DNA of 64,000 bases from an uncultured bacterium (GTDB lineage Bacteria; DUMJ01), in assembly GCA_937958695.1 (NCBI GenBank), contig CALGNK010000006.1, positions 16,932-80,931 of the forward strand, given 5' to 3'. The notes under the pieces are model-generated. The model saw nothing but the letters and a program-made list of their open reading frames with translations. It was not told the origin of the DNA and made no database searches. This document shows, piece after piece, positions 27,226 through 36,592 of the stretch. Within the stretch, counting starts at the first letter, position 1. Each line of letters opens with the position of its first letter. The position numbers and the translations under genes were made by a program.

Positions 27226-28791
27226 TTGTCTGGGTATTTTATGATTGTGCTTCATACCCATATTCCTTTTGTTAAAGGTAAGGGTATGTGGCCTTTTGGG
27301 GAGGAATGGTTATATGAGGTTATGTATGGTTCTTATATCCCTTTAGTTAAGATGTTAGAAGACTTATACGAAGATGGGATAATTCCTAATATTACTGTTA
27401 GTATAACCCCTGTTCTCCTTTCTCAACTTACGATGCCTGAGTGTATAGATGGCTTTCGAAGATATATAGCTAGAAAGATAGAACTTATAAATGCTGATAG
27501 AGATTATTTTAAACATACGCAAGAGACAGATTTATTTAATCTTACATTCTACTATAGGGACATTTTAGAAGATAGATTAAGATATTTTGAAGAATCTGGC
27601 GGTAATTTAGTGAAGAAGCTTTCTCAGTTAGCAAAGAAGGGTGTAATAGAGCTTATAACCTCCTCAGCTACGCACGCATATTTACCTCTTTTGAAAAATG
27701 AGAAATCTATCAGACTTCAGCTAAAAGTAGGCAAGGAGGAACATATTAACATTACTGGACTTATACCCTACGGAATGTGGTTACCAGAATGTGCCTATAG
27801 ACCAGGTATTGAGAATTTTATGTCTGAGATGGGCTATAAATTTTCATTCTTTGAAGAACATGCCATACGAGGAGGAAAGGCTTATAGCCCTTATGGAGAA
27901 GAGACAGAATCTAAAGTGCCTTTTAGGGATTATTCGGTCTTTAAACCTTACTATATAAGAAATTCTAATGTGTCTGCTTTTGGGAGAGCTGGAGACATTT
28001 CAGGACAGATATGGTCTAAGGATTTAGGATACCCGGGAGAGGCTCTCTATAGAGAATTTCATAAACGTAAAGAAGGTTCCGGATTACAGTATTGGATGGT
28101 TACTGGTCCCAATGTCGACCTCGGTGCAAAGGAGCCTTATAACCCTGACCTTGCTTTAAAGAAAGTAAGAGAGCATGCCGTACATTTCCTTTGGAGACTA
28201 GAGAGAACGGTAGAAAATACAAATGTAAATAATCCTGTTATAGTGACCCCATTTGATACTGAACTTTTTGGCCACTGGTGGTGGGAAGGGGTTGATTTTA
28301 TAAAAGAGCTTCTTATAAGAGTAAACTCTTCCAATTTAGTAAAGACAATAACTCCTAGTAGATATCTTGCTAGCTTTCCTCCCACTGAATCTATAGAGAT
28401 ACCAGAATCAAGCTGGGGAGTTGGTGGAGGACATGAGGTTTGGTATAATGAAAACACGAAGTGGATGTGGGAGAAAATATATGAGGTTGAGAATAAGATA
28501 GATAGAATTTTCTCTAGTAAGGATTTTTCTGGTTGGCAAGAGAGAATAGCGGACCAAATAATAAGAGAATTTTTACTCCTTACTAGTTCTGACTGGGAAT
28601 TCCTAATATATACAAAATCGGCTGGAGATTACGGAGAAAAAAGATTTAATGAGCATTTGACCAATATGAAGTTACTCTTTGACCTCCTTGAGAAGCAGAC
28701 TTTATCTAACGAAGATAAGGGGTTCATTATAGATTTAGAGAAACGTGATTCTCTATTTCCAGAACGTAAACTTTGGTCTCTCTGGAGGTGA
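27226..28791 (+). CDS. GH57 1,4-alpha-glucan branching enzyme
   Basis: 521 residues, close to characterised GH57 branching enzymes of Thermus and Thermococcus (about 520-560). GH57 regions: LHTHIPFV at 9-16, nucleophile Glu188 in GMWLPECAYRPG, acid/base Asp344 in TPFDTELFGHWWWEG, and the C-terminal helical domain with LTSSDWEFLIYTKSAGDYGEKRF. Forms alpha-1,6 branches in glycogen. TTG start behind AAGGAGG. Adjacent to glycogen synthase and another GH57, consistent with glycogen storage. Confidence 0.92.
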   Translation: MSGYFMIVLHTHIPFVKGKGMWPFGEEWLYEVMYGSYIPLVKMLEDLYEDGIIPNITVSITPVLLSQLTMPECIDGFRRYIARKIELINADRDYFKHTQETDLFNLTFYYRDILEDRLRYFEESGGNLVKKLSQLAKKGVIELITSSATHAYLPLLKNEKSIRLQLKVGKEEHINITGLIPYGMWLPECAYRPGIENFMSEMGYKFSFFEEHAIRGGKAYSPYGEETESKVPFRDYSVFKPYYIRNSNVSAFGRAGDISGQIWSKDLGYPGEALYREFHKRKEGSGLQYWMVTGPNVDLGAKEPYNPDLALKKVREHAVHFLWRLERTVENTNVNNPVIVTPFDTELFGHWWWEGVDFIKELLIRVNSSNLVKTITPSRYLASFPPTESIEIPESSWGVGGGHEVWYNENTKWMWEKIYEVENKIDRIFSSKDFSGWQERIADQIIREFLLLTSSDWEFLIYTKSAGDYGEKRFNEHLTNMKLLFDLLEKQTLSNEDKGFIIDLEKRDSLFPERKLWSLWR

Positions 28792-28796
28792 ACTTT

Positions 28797-30203
28797 ATGA
28801 AGATATTGCTTGTGGCTAGTGAAGTAAATCCTTTTGTAAAGGTGGGAGGACTAGCTGATGTTGCTGGGGCTCTACCTAAAGCTCTTGTTGGTTTAGGATG
28901 CAAGGTCTCTGTAGTAATGCCAATGTATAGACAATTGAACCTAGGAGATTACAATGTCTCTGAGTTTATAAATGTTCTAGATGTACCGCTTGGATATGGC
29001 AATGAGACCGCAAGTATAAAAAGGGTTTCTCTTTCTAATGATATAGATCTGTATCTAGTTGATAATGGCGCATATTTTCAGAGGGAAAACTTGTACAATT
29101 TTCCCGATGATCCTAGACGTTTTATCTTTTTCTCTAGAGCTAGTTTTGAATTGGCTAAGATTTTAGATCCAGACATAATTCATTGTAATGATTGGCATAC
29201 CGCTTTGGTTCCTGGTTATGTTAGGCACTATTGGGATAGAAAACTTTTGGGAACACTTTTTTCTATACATAACTTAGCTTATCAAGGTCTTTGTGAAAGA
29301 GACATGTTCGTATATTCTGCTCTACCTGAAAGTGCATATAATCCTGAAGAGGTGGAGTTCTATGGAAAGTTCAATATTATGAAGTCTGGCATAGTCTATA
29401 GTGATATGATAAATACGGTTAGCCCTACTTATGCTGAGGAGATTAAAACTCCTGAATTTGGCTGTGGCTTGGATGGATTACTTAGAAGTAAAGCAGATGT
29501 CTTAGTTGGTATACTAAACGGGATAGATGAAGAGGAGTTTAATCCTCAGACAGATATTTATCTTTCGGCAAAATTCTCAGTTGATTCTTTAGAGAATAAG
29601 GAGGAAAATAAGAAGTTCTTGCTTAATGAGTTAGGTATTATTTACAATAAAGATGTTCCGGTAATAAGTTTTATAGGTAGGCTTTGGGAGCAGAAAGGTA
29701 TAGATATTGTTATTCAAGCTATACCTGAGCTCATAAAGAAAGAAGTTTATTTAATAATTTTAGGGACAGGCTCTGAATATTATCACCGAATACTGAGCCA
29801 ATTTAGAGAGCAATTTCCAGATAAGATTTCTATAAATCTAAAGTTCGATAATAGGCTTGCCCATTTGATATATGGAGGATCTGACTTTCTTTTAATGCCG
29901 TCTAGGTTTGAACCATGTGGTTTAGGACAGATGATAGCTATGAAATATGGTACTATCCCTATAGTTAGAGGCGTTGGCGGCTTAAAAGATACTGTTAAAG
30001 AAAACGAAACAGGTTTTGTATTTTTTGACTATTCTTATAATGCCTTACTTGAAAGTATAGATAGAGCACTTAATCTTTATAGCGATAAAGATAGACTTAA
30101 AGCTATGCAGAGAAGGATTATGTTAGAGGACCATTCTTGGACTAACTCAGCAAAGAGGTATCTAGAGATTTATAACAGAATACTGAGTTCAAAGAAGGGG
30201 TGA
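28797..30203 (+). CDS. glgA: glycogen synthase (GT5)
   Basis: 468 residues from ATG 28797, which follows GGAGGTG at 28784-28790; an in-frame GTG upstream (28773) lies in the previous gene. GT-B fold with the nucleotide-sugar loop KVGGLADV (Lys15), HCNDWHTALVPGY, FSIHNLAYQG and the C-terminal SRFEPCGLGQMIAMKYGTIPIVRGVGGLKDTV. Uses ADP-glucose (or UDP-glucose in some thermophiles) to extend alpha-1,4-glucan. No glgC is present in the window; see the GalT-family neighbour. Confidence 0.96.
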   Translation: MKILLVASEVNPFVKVGGLADVAGALPKALVGLGCKVSVVMPMYRQLNLGDYNVSEFINVLDVPLGYGNETASIKRVSLSNDIDLYLVDNGAYFQRENLYNFPDDPRRFIFFSRASFELAKILDPDIIHCNDWHTALVPGYVRHYWDRKLLGTLFSIHNLAYQGLCERDMFVYSALPESAYNPEEVEFYGKFNIMKSGIVYSDMINTVSPTYAEEIKTPEFGCGLDGLLRSKADVLVGILNGIDEEEFNPQTDIYLSAKFSVDSLENKEENKKFLLNELGIIYNKDVPVISFIGRLWEQKGIDIVIQAIPELIKKEVYLIILGTGSEYYHRILSQFREQFPDKISINLKFDNRLAHLIYGGSDFLLMPSRFEPCGLGQMIAMKYGTIPIVRGVGGLKDTVKENETGFVFFDYSYNALLESIDRALNLYSDKDRLKAMQRRIMLEDHSWTNSAKRYLEIYNRILSSKKG

Positions 30204-30207
30204 AAAA

Positions 30208-31227
30208 ATGTCAGAACTTAGGAAAGATCCTGTTACTAGAAGATGGGTAATAATAGCTACAGAAAGAGCTAAAAGGCCTAGTGATTTTGTTAAGCCTAAG
30301 TTAGAAGAAAAAATCTTGCCCGAACATGTTGATAATTGTCCTTTCTGCGAAGGAAACGAATCTCTCACACCATCTGAACTTATGGCTTATAGACATGCTG
30401 GTACTCAAAAGGATTCTAAAGGATGGTGGATAAGGGTAATACCAAATAAGTATTCAGCGGTAAGTCCGGATACTTCTTTAGAGAGAAGAGGAATCGGGAT
30501 GTATGATGTGGCTACTGGTTATGGTGCACATGAAATCATAATAGAAAGTCCATATCACAATAGGACGATGGCTAATATGTCTGAAAAGGAGATAGAAGAA
30601 GTACTTTGGGCTTATAGAGATAGAATATTAGAGCAGGCGAAACATCCAGATATTAAGTATGCTATAATTTTTAAAAATTACGGTTCAGAAGCCGGAGCTT
30701 CTCTAGAACATCCGCACTCTCAGCTTATAGCTCTTCCGGTAGTCCCTAAGAGAGTTATAGAGGAATATGAAGGGGCTAGAGATTACTATGCCTATAAGGA
30801 GAGATGTCCATATTGTGATATAATCAGGCAGGATAAGAGTGATGGGGAGAGAGTAATCTATGAGAATGATCTCTTTATCGCTCTTGCCCCATTTGCCTCT
30901 CCCTCTCCGTACGAAGTAGATATATTGCCTAAGCAACACTCAGCTACCTTTGAAAAGATAGGTAAGATAGAGATTATGGAGCTTGCTAAGATATTCAAGA
31001 TTATATTTTGGTCTTTGTCAGAGGTCCTCAATGATCCTCCGTATAACTTTATACTTCATAATATTCCCTTTAGAGGAAATGGAACCGAATTCTTTCATTG
31101 GCATTTTAATCTTGTCCCAAGGATAACTAAACTAGCCGGTTTTGAGTTAGGTTCTGGATTCTATATTAATCCAGTAAAGCCAGAAGATTCTGCTAAGACT
31201 CTGAGAGATAAAATTAATTCTATGTAG
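30208..31227 (+). CDS. galT: GalT-family nucleotidyltransferase (galactose-1-P uridylyltransferase or ADP-glucose phosphorylase type)
   Basis: 339 residues, HIT-like fold duplicated. Zinc cysteines CPFC (about 46-49) and a second CPYC; active-site HPHSQ in EHPHSQLIALPVVP; C-terminal FHWHFNLVPR. The family moves a nucleotidyl group via a His intermediate. The HSQ-ALPVVP version resembles, from memory, the plant ADP-glucose phosphorylase branch as much as E. coli GalT (HPHGQ). Its position between glgA and a GH57 amylase, with no galK or galE nearby, fits a role in nucleotide-glucose metabolism. Confidence 0.85.
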   Translation: MSELRKDPVTRRWVIIATERAKRPSDFVKPKLEEKILPEHVDNCPFCEGNESLTPSELMAYRHAGTQKDSKGWWIRVIPNKYSAVSPDTSLERRGIGMYDVATGYGAHEIIIESPYHNRTMANMSEKEIEEVLWAYRDRILEQAKHPDIKYAIIFKNYGSEAGASLEHPHSQLIALPVVPKRVIEEYEGARDYYAYKERCPYCDIIRQDKSDGERVIYENDLFIALAPFASPSPYEVDILPKQHSATFEKIGKIEIMELAKIFKIIFWSLSEVLNDPPYNFILHNIPFRGNGTEFFHWHFNLVPRITKLAGFELGSGFYINPVKPEDSAKTLRDKINSM

Positions 31228-31238
31228 GGGTGTATAGT

Positions 31239-32858
31239 ATGGTTTCGACGCTTTATGTTGCACTGGTCTGGCATCATCACCAACCAACTTATAAAGATCC
31301 GAAAACTGGCAAATACTTACTTCCATGGACTAGGATGCATGCTGTAAAAGATTATTTCTATATGGCCAATCTACTTACTTATTTTCCAGATGTTCACTAT
31401 ACAGCTAACATAACTCCAGTACTTATATCACAGCTAAACGATTATATATTTAACTACGCAAGTGATGTGTACCTGGAATTAATAAATAAACCTGTGGAAG
31501 AGTTAACTACAGATGAGAAGAGACTCCTGATTGAATATTCATTTGTATTAAATCTTGACTACTTTGTAAAGCCATACCCTAGTTTCTATTCTCTCTATAA
31601 TAAGATAAACTCGCTTGGTATAGATAGGGCTATAGAGGAGTTGTCATCTCAGGAGATTCTTGACCTTCAGGTTTGGGGACATTTAGTTTGGTTTGACCCC
31701 CATTTTAAAAGAGATGACCCTGTGATAAGGAGATTAATACAAGAAGAACACTTTACTGAAAGGCATAAACGACTTGTGATAAGGAAGCAGTTAGAAGTAA
31801 TCAGCTTGACATTACTAAGGTATAGCGAACTCCTAGATCTGAACCAGGCTGAGATTATTACATCACCCTTTTATCATCCAATACTTCCTCTTCTTGTAGA
31901 TACTAACATTGCTAGTCAGACTGGTATAAGTAGTCTACCAAGTTTTAACTTCAAATATCCAGATGATGCAATGCTTCAGTTGAGGCATGCTATAGATCTA
32001 TTTAATTCTACCTTTGGGGTCTTTCCAAATGGCTTATGGCCGTCTGAATTAGCCGTAAGTTATGAGGCATTAAGTATTGTTAGTTCCCTTGGTCTTCACT
32101 GGGTAATAACTGATGAGGATATATTAGTTAAGACCTTAGGTAGAAGTCTTAGAGGATCTAAAGATGAGCTTTTAGACCCTGAGGTTTTGTATAGACCCTA
32201 TTGGTTAGATACCCAAAGTGGAAAGTTAGTAGTTGTATTTAGAGATAAGGTCTTATCAAACCTAATAGGCTTTCATTATTATAAAGTAGATCCTCAGGAT
32301 GCAGCTATAGATCTTATAAAGAGATTAGAAGAAATAAGGTTTAGTCTTCCCTCTGGTAAGAAATACCTTGTAGTCATAGCATTAGATGGAGAAAACTGTT
32401 GGAATTACTATCCTGAAAATGGTTGGAAATTCCTTACATCTCTATATATGAGACTCTCTGAGACAGCAGGATTAAAGCCAGTAACTGTTTCAGAGTTTAT
32501 AGAGCTAGATGGGAATCTTGAGACATTAACTACTATCTCCCCTGGTTCTTGGATAAATATGTCTTTTGATACATGGATAGGTGAACCTGCTACAAACCTA
32601 GCATGGGACTATTTGTATCAGGCAAGAAAGGATTTAGAAGATGCTAGGAATGATATTAGCAAAGAGATCTATGAATCTGCTTTAAGGGAGTTACTTATTG
32701 CAGAAGGAAGTGACTGGTTCTGGTGGTATAATAGTCATCATAGAGTAAAAGAAGAAAGTGTATTTGATAAACTATTTAGGTCACATCTTAGAGAGGTGTA
32801 TGCTAGAATTAATAAGCCCGTGCCATCTTTTATTGATAAGCCAATTGAAAAGTTGTAA
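31239..32858 (+). CDS. GH57 alpha-amylase/amylopullulanase catalytic protein
   Basis: 539 residues from ATG 31239, with AGGGGTG seven bases upstream; the in-frame GTG 31230 lies inside that site. GH57 regions: WHHHQPTYKDP at 11-21, HLVWFDP, nucleophile Glu270 in GLWPSELAV, acid/base Asp383 in ALDGENCWNYYPENG. The GEN-x-W motif places it with amylopullulanases and alpha-amylases rather than branching enzymes. No signal peptide is seen, so it probably acts on internal glycogen or imported maltodextrins. Confidence 0.88.
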   Translation: MVSTLYVALVWHHHQPTYKDPKTGKYLLPWTRMHAVKDYFYMANLLTYFPDVHYTANITPVLISQLNDYIFNYASDVYLELINKPVEELTTDEKRLLIEYSFVLNLDYFVKPYPSFYSLYNKINSLGIDRAIEELSSQEILDLQVWGHLVWFDPHFKRDDPVIRRLIQEEHFTERHKRLVIRKQLEVISLTLLRYSELLDLNQAEIITSPFYHPILPLLVDTNIASQTGISSLPSFNFKYPDDAMLQLRHAIDLFNSTFGVFPNGLWPSELAVSYEALSIVSSLGLHWVITDEDILVKTLGRSLRGSKDELLDPEVLYRPYWLDTQSGKLVVVFRDKVLSNLIGFHYYKVDPQDAAIDLIKRLEEIRFSLPSGKKYLVVIALDGENCWNYYPENGWKFLTSLYMRLSETAGLKPVTVSEFIELDGNLETLTTISPGSWINMSFDTWIGEPATNLAWDYLYQARKDLEDARNDISKEIYESALRELLIAEGSDWFWWYNSHHRVKEESVFDKLFRSHLREVYARINKPVPSFIDKPIEKL

Positions 32859-32882
32859 AGATAAATTTAGGAGGTGAAGTTT

Positions 32883-34418
32883 ATGATTAAAAAGTACTTT
32901 TATAAAATAACAGTAACTTTAATACTGATTCTGTTTCTTCTATCTTTAGTTTCTAATCTTTCATTTTCTGCTGATACGTCCAGTATTACTATTCTTCATA
33001 CAAATGATACCCATTCTCATATAGAGGAGATTGCTCGTAGGGTTACCCTTATAAGACAGGTTCAGAAAGAGGTAGGTATGGATAAGGTTCTTCTCTTAGA
33101 TGCTGGGGATGTGTTTTCTGGTACACCATATTTTACCATCTATAAAGGTTCTGCTGATGTAAGATTTATGAACTATGCAGGTTACAATGCTATGACACTT
33201 GGGAATCATGAATTTGATATGGGTCCTGGTGTTTTGGCAAGATTCATAGATAAAGCTAATTTCCCAGTCTTGTGCGCTAATTTCGACTTTTCTAAAGAGG
33301 AGGCATTAAAGGATAAAGTTAAAAGTTGGGTGATAGTTGAAAAAGGAAGAGAGAAGTTTGGTATCTTTGGTTTGACTACACCTGAAACTGCAGAAATCTC
33401 TAGCCCTGGTAAGAACATAGTTATCAATGACTATCTAGAGATTGCAAAAGCGATAGTAAAGGAGTTAGAGTCTAATGGGATAAATAAAATCATAGCTCTT
33501 ACACACATAGGTTGGGATAATGATATAAGGTTAGCAAAAGAGGTCAAAGGAATCGATATTATTGTTGGTGGACATTCGCATACATTACCTAAGTCTTATC
33601 CAACAATAATTACTGACGATAATATTCCTACTTTGATTGTTCAGGCCAACGAGTATGGTAAGTATCTTGGACGTCTAGATGTCGTTTTTAACAATAATGG
33701 GGTTATTCAGAGCTGGAAAGGAAGCCTAATTAGTATTGACAATAAAATAAAAGAGGAGTCTCTCTGTAAGATTAAGCTTGAAGATTATAGAAAACCTGTT
33801 ACCAAGTTGATGAATGCGATAGTGGGGGAATCATTAGTTGATCTGGATGGAGAGAGAAGTAGGGTGAGATTTCAAGAGACGAATCTAGCTAATCTTATTA
33901 CTGATGCTATGTTAGCTAAGGCAAAGATTGTAAATGCAGTCATTGCTATTCAGAATGGTGGAGGGATAAGGGCTTCAATACCGAAGGGTAAAATAACGCT
34001 TGGTCAGATTATGACTGTGCTACCATTTGGAAATTATTTAGTTGCTTTAGATATCACTGGCCAGCAGATCATAGATGCATTAGAGAATGGTGTAAGCCAA
34101 GTGAAGGATTTAGCTGGTAGATTTCCGCAAGTATCTGGTTTGAGATTTGTCTGGGATCCAAATGCCGAGGTTGGAAAGAGAATCATCAGTGTAGAGGTAA
34201 AAAATCCAGATGGAACATATCAACCAATCGATCCTTCTAAGACTTACAGAATAGTAACTAATAACTTCTTAGCCCAAGGCGGAGATGGTTATACTGTCTT
34301 TCAGAAGGGAACTAACTTTATAAATCTTGGTTTTGTTGATTATGAAGTTCTAAGAGAGTATATTCAGAAAAATTCTCCAGTTAATCCTAAGATAGAAGGA
34401 CGTATCATTAGGAAGTAA
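32883..34418 (+). CDS. exported 5'-nucleotidase / UshA-type phosphohydrolase
   Basis: 511 residues from ATG 32883 behind AGGAGGTG (32869-32876). Residues 1-31 are a signal peptide (KKY start, long hydrophobic core, ending SFSAD). N-terminal metallophosphatase has ILHTNDTHSH, LLDAGDVFSG, LGNHEFDMG and VGGHSHT; C-terminal 5-nucleotidase domain has QNGGGIRASI and LPFGNYLVALDITG. Probably releases phosphate and nucleosides outside the membrane. Last gene before a strong terminator. Confidence 0.93.
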   Translation: MIKKYFYKITVTLILILFLLSLVSNLSFSADTSSITILHTNDTHSHIEEIARRVTLIRQVQKEVGMDKVLLLDAGDVFSGTPYFTIYKGSADVRFMNYAGYNAMTLGNHEFDMGPGVLARFIDKANFPVLCANFDFSKEEALKDKVKSWVIVEKGREKFGIFGLTTPETAEISSPGKNIVINDYLEIAKAIVKELESNGINKIIALTHIGWDNDIRLAKEVKGIDIIVGGHSHTLPKSYPTIITDDNIPTLIVQANEYGKYLGRLDVVFNNNGVIQSWKGSLISIDNKIKEESLCKIKLEDYRKPVTKLMNAIVGESLVDLDGERSRVRFQETNLANLITDAMLAKAKIVNAVIAIQNGGGIRASIPKGKITLGQIMTVLPFGNYLVALDITGQQIIDALENGVSQVKDLAGRFPQVSGLRFVWDPNAEVGKRIISVEVKNPDGTYQPIDPSKTYRIVTNNFLAQGGDGYTVFQKGTNFINLGFVDYEVLREYIQKNSPVNPKIEGRIIRK

Positions 34419-34424
34419 AAATTT

Positions 34425-34450
34425 AGGGGCTCCTATAGGAGCCCCTTTTC
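34425..34450 (+). terminator. intrinsic terminator ending the rpsB-to-nucleotidase run
   Basis: GGGGCTCC (34426-34433), loop TATA, GGAGCCCC (34438-34445), then TTTTC TTTTTT on the + strand. The opposite strand shows AAATTTTTAC after the stem, so it may also serve the convergent GH130 gene, whose stop is at 34455. Confidence 0.92.
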
Positions 34451-34454
34451 TTTT

Positions 34455-35456
34455 TTAGACCATTTTTATGCCATCGCTCTTTAAAAAATCTATAATTTCA
34501 TCTACATAACCAAAGGCAAGGCATACCACTGTATCCGCTCCTCCGTAGTATATAGCTATCCTTCCTGTTTGGGAATCACACAGTGCAGCACATGGAAATA
34601 CAACATTTGGGACATCCCCTACACATTCGTATAACTCTTGAGGAGAGAGCAGATAACTTCTGGATCTATATTTTACTATCCAAGGTTTTTCATTATCTAA
34701 CAATGCACAACCAAAACTATATACATAACCATTGCAAGATAGTAATACTCCATGATATATTAAAAGCCAACCTTCACTTGTCTCTATAGGAATAGGACCT
34801 GCCCCTATCTTAAGGGATTGCCAAGATGAATATTGATGTCCCGCAGCCATTACAAATCTATGGTAACCCCAGTGAATCATATCTGGACTTTCACTGTAGA
34901 ATATATCACCAAAAGGTGTGTGCCCTTTATCTGATGGTCTGCTAAGCATTGCATACTTCCCATTAATCTTTCTCGGAAAGAGGACACCATTCCTGTTGTA
35001 AGGGAGGAGTGCATTTTCCATCTGATAAAATTTCTCGAAGTCATAAGTATATCCTACCCCGATAGTAGGTCCATAATATCCGTTACACCAAGTTATGTAG
35101 TATCTATCTTCTAGCCAGGTTACCCTAGGATCATATTTGTACATGCTTATTAATGGGTCTCTTGTTTCTTGAATGAAATCTATTGGTTCCTCACTTAATG
35201 TCCAGTTAATTCCATCATTGCTAAATCCACTATGGATATTCATAGCTCTGCTTCTATCATCTACTCTAAATACACCGGCGAACTTATCCTTAAACTTTAC
35301 AACTGCGCTATTAAAGATACTATTTGCCTTTTTTATCTGATTCCTCCTTATGATAGGATTCTTTGAATATCTCCATATTATATCCCTACAATCAGATGGT
35401 CTATCCTCCCATGGCATATTAGGAATAGACTCAGTGTATATTGATACTTTTCCCAT
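34455..35456 (-). CDS. GH130 beta-mannoside phosphorylase family protein
   Basis: 333 residues, five-bladed beta-propeller. The catalytic Asp in [18 protein letters not shown] (Asp109), the [21 protein letters not shown] start and the phosphate-side [31 protein letters not shown] block are typical of GH130. Family members phosphorolyse beta-1,4-mannosyl-glucose or mannooligosaccharides, or hydrolyse mannosides. The strict substrate is undetermined. No signal peptide. It is a single-gene unit convergent with the glucan genes. Confidence 0.9.
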   Translation of the reverse strand: MGKVSIYTESIPNMPWEDRPSDCRDIIWRYSKNPIIRRNQIKKANSIFNSAVVKFKDKFAGVFRVDDRSRAMNIHSGFSNDGINWTLSEEPIDFIQETRDPLISMYKYDPRVTWLEDRYYITWCNGYYGPTIGVGYTYDFEKFYQMENALLPYNRNGVLFPRKINGKYAMLSRPSDKGHTPFGDIFYSESPDMIHWGYHRFVMAAGHQYSSWQSLKIGAGPIPIETSEGWLLIYHGVLLSCNGYVYSFGCALLDNEKPWIVKYRSRSYLLSPQELYECVGDVPNVVFPCAALCDSQTGRIAIYYGGADTVVCLAFGYVDEIIDFLKSDGIKMV

Positions 35457-35491
35457 ATCAAACCTCCTTAGAAATGTAATTATCTCTAATT

Positions 35492-35519
35492 ATTATAGTA
35501 TAATATTTTCTACCCACAA
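35492..35519 (-). promoter_or_regulatory. promoter for the GH130 gene
   Basis: On the - strand TTGTGG (35519-35514), 16-base spacer, TATAAT (35497-35492), about 35 bases upstream of the start with AAGGAGG before ATG. A TATAAT on the + strand (35499-35504) may serve the divergent ferritin-VIT1 gene but has no recognisable -35. Confidence 0.6.
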
Positions 35520-35545
35520 TTACTCTAGGAAGGAGGTTCTTAGTA

Positions 35546-36394
35546 ATGGAACTTATAGAGCTACAGAGGAGTGAAATAACCGAGTATCTAATTTATAGTC
35601 ACCTATCAAGAACTATTAAAGACTCCCATAATAGAGAAATATTAAATAGATTGGCTCAGGAGGAATATAATCATTATGAAAGGTTAAAAAAGATTACTGA
35701 TAAGGTTGTTACTCCTAATAGATTTAAAGTATGGTTTTATCTGATTCTTATAAAGATATTGGGGGTAACTTTTGGATTAAAATTGATGGAATCCGGAGAG
35801 AAATTGGCTCAAAAAGGTTATAGTATTATTGCCCAGAGATATCCTGAAGTGAGTAGCATTATTGGTGATGAAAAGGCTCATGAAAATGATCTTTTAAATA
35901 TCTTAGATGAAGAGAGATTAAGATATGTTGGTTCTATAGTTTTAGGACTTAGTGATGCACTTGTTGAATTTACTGGAACCTTGGCTGGATTTACATTTGC
36001 TCTTAGAAATAATTCCTTAATAGCTCTTACTGGAATCATTACCGGAATAGCAGCATCGCTATCTATGGGTGCCTCAGAATATCTTTCCACTAAGGCTGAA
36101 GGTGAAGAGAAAAGTCCTTTAAAGGCATCTTTAAGTACTGGGGCAACGTATATATTTGCTGTGTCTTCCTTGGTTCTCCCTTATATTCTAATAAGAGATA
36201 GTTTTTTGTCTTTTGTGTTTACATTACTATTTGCTGTGACTTTAGTTTTTCTCTTTACATTTTATATCTCGGTAGCAAAGGAACTTGAATTTAAAAAGAG
36301 ATTCTTAGAAATGATAGTTATCATATTCGGGGTATCTCTTGTTTCCTTTGGAATTGGTCTTTTAGTTAGAGTCTTCTTTAATGTGGATATTTAG
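35546..36394 (+). CDS. ferritin-like domain fused to VIT1/CCC1-family iron/manganese transporter
   Basis: 282 residues. Residues 1 to about 125 form a ferritin/rubrerythrin-like helical domain with metal-type residues in QEEYNHYERL and GDEKAHENDLL (E..H pairs). From about 130 five hydrophobic segments form a VIT1/CCC1 membrane domain with the family motif LGLSDALVEFTGTLAGFTFAL and GITAASLSMGASEYLSTKAE. Family members move ferrous iron or manganese across membranes; the ferritin domain likely captures iron for export. Start ATG behind GGAAGGAGG. Feo genes for iron uptake lie 10 kb away. Confidence 0.88.
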   Translation: MELIELQRSEITEYLIYSHLSRTIKDSHNREILNRLAQEEYNHYERLKKITDKVVTPNRFKVWFYLILIKILGVTFGLKLMESGEKLAQKGYSIIAQRYPEVSSIIGDEKAHENDLLNILDEERLRYVGSIVLGLSDALVEFTGTLAGFTFALRNNSLIALTGIITGIAASLSMGASEYLSTKAEGEEKSPLKASLSTGATYIFAVSSLVLPYILIRDSFLSFVFTLLFAVTLVFLFTFYISVAKELEFKKRFLEMIVIIFGVSLVSFGIGLLVRVFFNVDI

Positions 36395-36395
36395 G

Positions 36396-36424
36396 TTGAA
36401 AATATTTTCTATCTATGGTATAGT
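36396..36424 (+). promoter_or_regulatory. promoter of the solute-binding protein gene
   Basis: TTGAAA (36396-36401), 17-base spacer, TATAGT (36419-36424), with a TG just before the -10. It starts right after the VIT1 stop and predicts a leader of about 160 nt before the next coding start. Confidence 0.65.
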
Positions 36425-36436
36425 CTTAATGTTCCG

Positions 36437-36540
36437 ATAGATTAATGGAGGAGGTGGTAAGCTTTAGGAAAAAGCAATGCAGTATTAGATAGCCTTTAAT
36501 TAATCCTTAAATGATTCTTAAAATGAAAGTTTTAATCTAT
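36437..36540 (+). promoter_or_regulatory. possible structured 5' leader of the solute-binding protein mRNA
   Basis: ATAGATTAA (36437-36445) is the exact reverse complement of TTAATCTAT (36532-36540), able to close an 86-nt element. Inside are GGAGGAGGTGG without a convincing start at proper spacing and a 15-codon ORF from ATG 36445. No known riboswitch family is recognised. Confidence 0.35.
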
Positions 36541-36592
36541 AGATGTGGTGAGGTATAAGTTGGGGGTAGAAAATTTTACGGAGGTGATAGTG

